Shown: piece by piece, positions 5,050 through 9,613 of the stretch
How the letters are laid out: each line of letters opens with the position of its first letter
Position numbering within the stretch: position 1 is the stretch's first letter
From: Leclercia sp. UBA7405
GTDB lineage: Bacteria; Pseudomonadota; Gammaproteobacteria; Enterobacterales; Enterobacteriaceae
Assembly (NCBI GenBank): GCA_002469605.1
Contig: DKMV01000341.1
Span: 573-10,185 of the forward strand
DNA: 9,613 nucleotides
Reading direction: 5' to 3'
The notes under the pieces: model-generated
What the model was told of the DNA's origin: nothing
Database searches by the model: none
Seen by the model: only the letters and a program-made list of their open reading frames with translations
Made by a program: the position numbers and the translations under genes

Positions 5050-8000
5050 CGATCTGGTCATCAACCTTGATGTCGACAGCGCCACGTTCAGTGAGCAGGT
5101 TGCCCGCATAAAGGGCCAGCTAACTGGGATGGCTGAGGACTCTGAAAAAACCCAGACGCGAATGCAGCGTGCTTCCGAGCGGCAGGCGGCTGCGTTTAAA
5201 ACTGTGGGCGACGCTGGTGCAGCAGCAGCTACAGAAATAAAAGCCCGACAGTCTGCTGCAACGGAAGGGCTGACCAAAGACTGGCAGAACGTTTCTAAGT
5301 CCGTTGATGAAACTCACCGCCGCGTGACCGAGCTTAATCAGCGTATGCGTGAGAATGACGGGCAGTCCGCGGCGCTTGCCCGTCGACAGGATGAACTGGC
5401 AGCTTCATTTTTCCGTCAGATTGACGGCGTTCGCCAGCTCAATGGTGAAACGCAGTCGCTTGCGAGCGTGCAGGCGCGCTTTCGCGCAGCTAGGGCGCAG
5501 GGAAATATAACCCAGCAAGATTATCTCGCTCTTATTTCACGCACCACAGCCAGGCAAAAAGAGTTGCAGATCGTGGAGGAAAAATCGGCCGCCGCACGTA
5601 CTCGATTCCTGAGCCAACTGAAGCAACAGGTCGCAGAGCAAAAACTCTCCGGTACTGAGCTGCTGCGCATGAAAGCGGCGCAGGTTGGTGCCAGCGATGC
5701 GGCTGAGGTCTATATCCGTAAGCTCGAGGCTGCAAAGGTTGCCACGCACGGTCTGGGGTTGCAAAGTGCCGCTGCACGGCAGGAGCTGGGGATACTAATC
5801 GGCGAGGTTATGCGTGGTAACTTCGGCGCGCTTCGCGGCTCCGGAATCACTCTCGCTAACCGGGCAGGGTGGATAGACCAGCTGCTGTCGCTGCGCGGTC
5901 TTGGGATCGCCGGCATGGTCGGAGGAATTGCTGCGGCGGTATTCGGGCTAGGTAAAGCCTGGTATGACGGCAGCAAAGAGTCTGAAGAATTTAACAGGCA
6001 GCTGATCCTGACCGGGAACTATGCGGGAAAAACGTCAGGGCAGCTTCAGGCGCTGGCGCGCTCGCTGGCCGGTAATGGCATCACGCAGCATGCCGCTGCA
6101 GGCGTGCTGGCGCAGGTCGTTGGCAGTGGTTCATTCAGCGGTAATGACGTCAACATGGTCAGCAACGTTGCCGCCAGGCTCCAGCAGGCTACCGGGCAGG
6201 CCGTCGACGAAACCATAAATCAGTTCAAACGCCTGAGGGATGATCCGGTTAACGCGGTCGCGACGCTCAATGATTCTCTGCACTTTCTGACGGCCACCCA
6301 GTATGAACAGATTGCTTCTGCTCAGGCGCTGGGGGATTCTCAGAAGGCAGCCGAGCTGGCCATGCGCGCATATTCTGACGCGGTCATTCAGCGTGCCGGT
6401 GCGGTCGAGGAAAATCTCGGTTCTCTCGAAAAAGCCTGGAACTGGGTGAAGAATGCCGCCTCCGGTGCGTGGGATGCGATGCTGGGCGTAGGGCGTAATC
6501 CTGACACCGCGATGAAGCGCCAGGACTCTTTTGCTGAATGGCAGGCAGCAGAGAAAGAGTATCGCGTGCTGTCCAGCAATCTAAAGGTCGACCCGGATTA
6601 TGCAGGTAACAACGTTCTGCAGAAAGCTGATGCGGAAAGGTTGAGAAACGCGCGCCAACAGGTTGAGCTGAAAAAGCAGGCTTACGATCTTGCCGATCAG
6701 CAATACGCCCAGGAAGGGCTGGCAGCTGCGCGGGAAAAAATGCGGGCAGACCAGCAGGCTCAGGCAATCCGCAGCCAGCAGCAGTTTAACCAACTGGTGG
6801 AGTCCGGCGCGACGGCGGCAGAAAAGCGGGCTTCAGCAGAAAAAAAGCTCAATCAGCTTATAGAGAAAAATCGCAAGGATGCGAAAGACGGCATCGCTAC
6901 GCTGTGGACTGAAAAGGACATAGCCACGGCTCGAGCCGGGATTGAAAAGCAGTGGAAGGATCCCAAAACGACGAAAGGCAAAAGCTATTCAACGCCAGCC
7001 GGGGACAAAGCTGAAGAAAAAGCGCAGGCTGAACTTCTCACCCTTCAGGCCCAGCTTAAAACGCTCGAGCAGCATACCAGCGTAAACGACGTCATCAGCA
7101 AACAGCGGCAGGATCTCTGGCAGACTGAAAATCAGTTCGCCGTTCTGCAGGAGGCCGCTGGTCGTCGTCAGCTTACGGCGCAGGAAAAGTCCCTGCTGGC
7201 GCATAAGGAAGAAACGCTTGAGTACAAGCGGCAGCTTGCCGACCTGGGCGATAAGGTTGCCAGCCAGCAAAAGCTCAATCAGTTGGCCGATCAGGCTGTG
7301 AAGTTTGAGCAGCAGCAAAAAGCCGCCAGAGCGGGTTTGCAGGCTCAGTCTCAGGGGGTATCTACCCGGGAGGCTGGGCGACAAGTTACGCTGCAACGTC
7401 TGAACGAAAGCTATTCGTACAACCCTCAGGCGCAGCAAAAGGTACTGAAGGAGCAAAGGGCAACGTTTGAGGCTGAAGATGCCCTGCGGACTAACTGGCT
7501 GGCTGGTGCGAAACAGGGCTGGGCTGAATATCAGGATTCAGCGACAAACGTCTTCAGTTCTGTACAGCAGATTTCGCAGGCAACGTTCTCCGGCCTGGCT
7601 GGACAGCTTACAAGCCTGGTGACAACCGGCAAAGCTAGTTTCAGGGATTTCACCACATCTATTCTCAAAATGATTGTGTCTGTCATTAATCAGCTCATGG
7701 TGGCTTATGCCGTTCAGACTGCGATGGGATGGATTAGTGGTGGGAGCAATTCCGCAACGGCTGGCCAGTCCTTTGCGGTCCCGTCTTACCGCCCCACTGG
7801 ATATGATACTGGTGGCTACACTGGGCATGGCGGCAAGTATGAGCCTGCCGGTGTTGTTCATCGCGGAGAATTCGTTTTCACAAAAGAATCAACAAGTCGT
7901 ATCGGAGTGGGCAACCTCTACCGTCTTATGCGTGGGTATGCAACGGGTGGGCTCGTTGGGGGAGGGAGCCCGGTGGTATCTCCAATGGGTGGCGTCAGCG

Positions 8001-8176
8001 TTTATGCACCAGTATCAGTCACAACCGGGCAAACCGGCGACCAGAAGCAGCAACAGAATAGTGGTGCGATCGCTAAGGCCTATCAGAAAGTGATTGATAG
8101 TTCAGTGAAGGAAGGGATAGCCCGTGAAATACGACCCGGCGGGATTATCTGGAATGCCAACCAACAGAAGAGGTAA
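5033..8176 (+). CDS. H: Tail length tape measure protein H
   Basis: This 1047-residue protein is longer than lambda gpH (853). Residues about 5-30 ([19 protein letters not shown]) are a typical tape measure start. Long Gln/Ala/Lys/Glu-rich helical, coiled-coil-like tracts cover about 30-280 and 490-830. A hydrophobic segment ([19 protein letters not shown]) lies at about 289-308, and about 320-450 match the TMP_2-type domain ([20 protein letters not shown]). Residues about 835-905 match the lambda-family C-terminal domain ([19 protein letters not shown]), followed by a Gly-rich tail ([21 protein letters not shown]). By family knowledge it spans the tail lumen, fixes tail length, is cleaved late in assembly and is ejected toward the membrane at infection. 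AGGAGGT (5019-5025) is well placed for ATG 5033. Confidence 0.95.
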   Translation: MAQQISDLVINLDVDSATFSEQVARIKGQLTGMAEDSEKTQTRMQRASERQAAAFKTVGDAGAAAATEIKARQSAATEGLTKDWQNVSKSVDETHRRVTELNQRMRENDGQSAALARRQDELAASFFRQIDGVRQLNGETQSLASVQARFRAARAQGNITQQDYLALISRTTARQKELQIVEEKSAAARTRFLSQLKQQVAEQKLSGTELLRMKAAQVGASDAAEVYIRKLEAAKVATHGLGLQSAAARQELGILIGEVMRGNFGALRGSGITLANRAGWIDQLLSLRGLGIAGMVGGIAAAVFGLGKAWYDGSKESEEFNRQLILTGNYAGKTSGQLQALARSLAGNGITQHAAAGVLAQVVGSGSFSGNDVNMVSNVAARLQQATGQAVDETINQFKRLRDDPVNAVATLNDSLHFLTATQYEQIASAQALGDSQKAAELAMRAYSDAVIQRAGAVEENLGSLEKAWNWVKNAASGAWDAMLGVGRNPDTAMKRQDSFAEWQAAEKEYRVLSSNLKVDPDYAGNNVLQKADAERLRNARQQVELKKQAYDLADQQYAQEGLAAAREKMRADQQAQAIRSQQQFNQLVESGATAAEKRASAEKKLNQLIEKNRKDAKDGIATLWTEKDIATARAGIEKQWKDPKTTKGKSYSTPAGDKAEEKAQAELLTLQAQLKTLEQHTSVNDVISKQRQDLWQTENQFAVLQEAAGRRQLTAQEKSLLAHKEETLEYKRQLADLGDKVASQQKLNQLADQAVKFEQQQKAARAGLQAQSQGVSTREAGRQVTLQRLNESYSYNPQAQQKVLKEQRATFEAEDALRTNWLAGAKQGWAEYQDSATNVFSSVQQISQATFSGLAGQLTSLVTTGKASFRDFTTSILKMIVSVINQLMVAYAVQTAMGWISGGSNSATAGQSFAVPSYRPTGYDTGGYTGHGGKYEPAGVVHRGEFVFTKESTSRIGVGNLYRLMRGYATGGLVGGGSPVVSPMGGVSVYAPVSVTTGQTGDQKQQQNSGAIAKAYQKVIDSSVKEGIAREIRPGGIIWNANQQKR

Positions 8177-8179
8177 GTT

Positions 8180-8527
8180 TTGGCCATTGAACAATTCAAC
8201 TGGCGGATTCAAGCCGCCAGTCAACCTACGCTAAGCAGCAAGGATGCTGTCAGAACGGCTCAATTCGGCGATGGATATAAACAGGTTAGCGGTACCGGAT
8301 TGAATGATGAGGTACTTAACTACGCATTCTCATTTACGGGGGATCCCATCACGGCCCGGGAAATTTATGCTTTTCTGCGGAGGCATAAAACCAAGTCATT
8401 CACATTCGCACCGCCCGGAGGTGATTTATCTCTCTGGCGCGTAGAGGCTGATAGCCTTCAGCGAGTGACCCTAAGCAAAAAGGTAGAAACCGTTACTGCA
8501 ACTTTCGAACAGGCGTTCAAACCATGA
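8180..8527 (+). CDS. M: Minor tail protein M (tail tip)
   Basis: The protein is 115 residues against 109 for lambda gpM and contains the family signature RTAQFGDGYKQ...GLN near residues 25-42, with FTFAPPGG and WRVEADSLQRVT further on and the ATFEQAF ending. It belongs to the tail-tip complex that connects the tube to the fibre hub. The start codon is TTG at 8180, with GAGG (8170-8173) correctly spaced and overlapping the stop of H; there is no ATG in frame, and the conserved FNWRI segment lies within the first ten residues, so no later start fits. The stop overlaps the ATG of L (ATGA). Confidence 0.92.
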   Translation: MAIEQFNWRIQAASQPTLSSKDAVRTAQFGDGYKQVSGTGLNDEVLNYAFSFTGDPITAREIYAFLRRHKTKSFTFAPPGGDLSLWRVEADSLQRVTLSKKVETVTATFEQAFKP

Positions 8528-9279
8528 GCTTAAATGCTGATTATCAAAAGCTGGAACCTGGCAGCGAGGTTCGATTGTTTGAAGTGGATGGCAGTGCTTT
8601 TGGTGTGAGCGAAATTTTACGATTTCACGCCTATAACCTTCCCCACACAGAACAGGAAATTCTGGCAGCCGGTAATGATGAAGCCAAATTACCAGCTAAA
8701 AGTATCTGGTGGCAGGGGGAGGAATATTCAGCCTGGCCGTGTCAGATTGAGGGCATTGAAGCTTCCACCAATGGCAGCTCAGCACAACCGAAGCTATCTG
8801 TCGCCAATCTGGATAGCTCCATAACAGCGCTGTGCCTTGCTTATGACGATCTGTTGCAGGCGAAGGTAACAATTCACGACACGCTGGCACAATATCTCGA
8901 TGCACAAAATTTCACCGGCGGTAACCCGACAGCCGATCCGACCCAGGAAAAGCTGAAGGTTTTCTATATTGATGCGAAAAGCAATGAGACTAACGAGGTC
9001 GTTGAGTTCACCCTCTCCAGCCCGATGGATCTGCAGGGGCTGATGATACCTACGCGCCAGCTCCATTCGCTGTGCACCTGGTGCATCCGGAACAAATACC
9101 GTACCGGTGATGGTTGCGACTATGCAGGCACGCGCTATTTCGATAAAAACAACAACCCGGTAAGCGATCCATCTCTGGATGAATGCAACGGAACGCTGAC
9201 GGCCTGCAAACTTCGGTTCGGAGAAAATAACGAACTGTCGTTTGGTGGTTTTCCGGGCACATCTCTGATCAGGAGCTGA
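8524..9279 (+). CDS. L: Minor tail protein L (tail tip, Fe-S binding)
   Basis: The protein is 251 residues, slightly longer than lambda gpL (232). The N-terminal two thirds (MSLNADYQKLEPGSEVRLFE start, IEGIEASTNGSSAQPKLSVA) resemble gpL and related tail hub proteins. The C-terminal domain holds a cysteine cluster: Cys184 and Cys187 (LCTWC), Cys198 (GDGCDY), Cys221 (DECNG) and Cys228 (TACKLRFG). In lambda gpL four cysteines of this domain coordinate an iron-sulfur cluster, so the same is likely here, with one cysteine of the 184/187 pair spare. It sits at the tail tip beside M and K. Its ATG overlaps the M stop, and the gene ends one base before the start of K. Confidence 0.93.
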   Translation: MSLNADYQKLEPGSEVRLFEVDGSAFGVSEILRFHAYNLPHTEQEILAAGNDEAKLPAKSIWWQGEEYSAWPCQIEGIEASTNGSSAQPKLSVANLDSSITALCLAYDDLLQAKVTIHDTLAQYLDAQNFTGGNPTADPTQEKLKVFYIDAKSNETNEVVEFTLSSPMDLQGLMIPTRQLHSLCTWCIRNKYRTGDGCDYAGTRYFDKNNNPVSDPSLDECNGTLTACKLRFGENNELSFGGFPGTSLIRS

Positions 9280-9280
9280 T

Positions 9281-9613
9281 ATGCGCCAGAAAACCATTGA
9301 TGCCATCATGGCGCATGCTGCAGCTGAATATCCTCGTGAATGCTGCGGCGTGGTGGCACAGAAGAGCAGGGTGGAGCGATATTTCCCCTGCCGCAATCTG
9401 GCATCAGATCCGGAGGAAAACTTTGTCCTGTGTCCTGAAGACTACGCCGCCTCTGAAGACTGGGGGGCGGTGACCGCAATCGTGCACAGTCACCCTGATG
9501 CAACTACCCAACCGAGCGAAACGGATAAAGCTCAGTGCGATCTCAACGGCCTGCCCTGGCACATTGTCAGCTGGCCGGAGGGTGACCTGCGCACAATTAT
9601 GCCCAGAGGAGAA
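9281..9613 (+). CDS. K: Tail assembly protein K, JAMM/NlpC-P60 peptidase (3' partial)
   Basis: ATG 9281 follows AGGAG (9271-9275), which overlaps the end of L. The frame stays open to the window end, giving 111 residues. It carries a complete JAB1/MPN (JAMM) metalloprotease motif: Glu20 in PRECCG, then His69 and His71 in HSHP, Ser79 and Asp82 in QPSETDKAQCD. Lambda gpK combines this domain with a C-terminal NlpC/P60 cell-wall peptidase domain; that second domain would lie beyond the window. By family knowledge K acts at the tail tip during assembly and may help breach peptidoglycan. Truncation is due only to the window edge. Confidence 0.93.
   Translation, partial: MRQKTIDAIMAHAAAEYPRECCGVVAQKSRVERYFPCRNLASDPEENFVLCPEDYAASEDWGAVTAIVHSHPDATTQPSETDKAQCDLNGLPWHIVSWPEGDLRTIMPRGE

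Noticed and set aside
6989..7456. A 155-codon minus-strand open frame within H, rich in Leu
   Set aside because: It is the antisense of the Gln/Lys/Glu-rich coiled-coil tract of H, which produces Leu-rich reverse translations; no start signal or domain is evident.
8180..8700. Slightly lower GC in M and the start of L, suggesting recent exchange
   Set aside because: Hand counts give about 50 percent against about 55 percent in parts of the head region; the difference is too small to claim a recombination boundary.

Overview
The window is a stretch of the late structural operon of a temperate lambda-like siphophage, most likely a prophage in an enterobacterium. The tail proteins resemble phage lambda Z, U, V, G, G-T, H, M, L and K in order, approximate size and recognisable sequence. 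Base composition is moderately GC-rich. Every supported gene is on the + strand and genes are tightly packed (stop/start overlaps or gaps of a few bases). I saw no integration, lysis, regulatory, tRNA, IS or CRISPR element, and the host genus cannot be fixed from this window.

Head region (1-2545). The window opens inside a large gene that encodes a ClpP-type prohead protease, a scaffold-like linker and a Mu gpT-like major capsid protein in one reading frame. After an 83-base gap with a compact intrinsic terminator come a small DUF2190-type capsid decoration (cement) protein and a short head-tail joining candidate.

Tail region (2555-9613). Next are the tail completion protein Z, tail terminator U, tail tube V with a C-terminal Ig-like domain, assembly chaperone G with its -1 frameshift product G-T, a 1047-residue tape measure protein H, then tail-tip proteins M, L and the start of K, which is cut by the window end. 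Together these would build a long, flexible, non-contractile tail: H sets length, G/G-T load H, V polymerises around it, U and Z finish the head-proximal end, and M, L and K act at the tip.

I found no evidence for an undescribed accessory or defence system. The points most worth checking are translational: an in-frame internal start inside the protease-capsid fusion that could give protease-free capsid protein (logic similar to lambda C/Nu3), a non-lambda slippery heptamer GGAAAAG at the G/T frameshift, a strong hairpin just downstream of it, and a terminator lying between the capsid and decoration genes.
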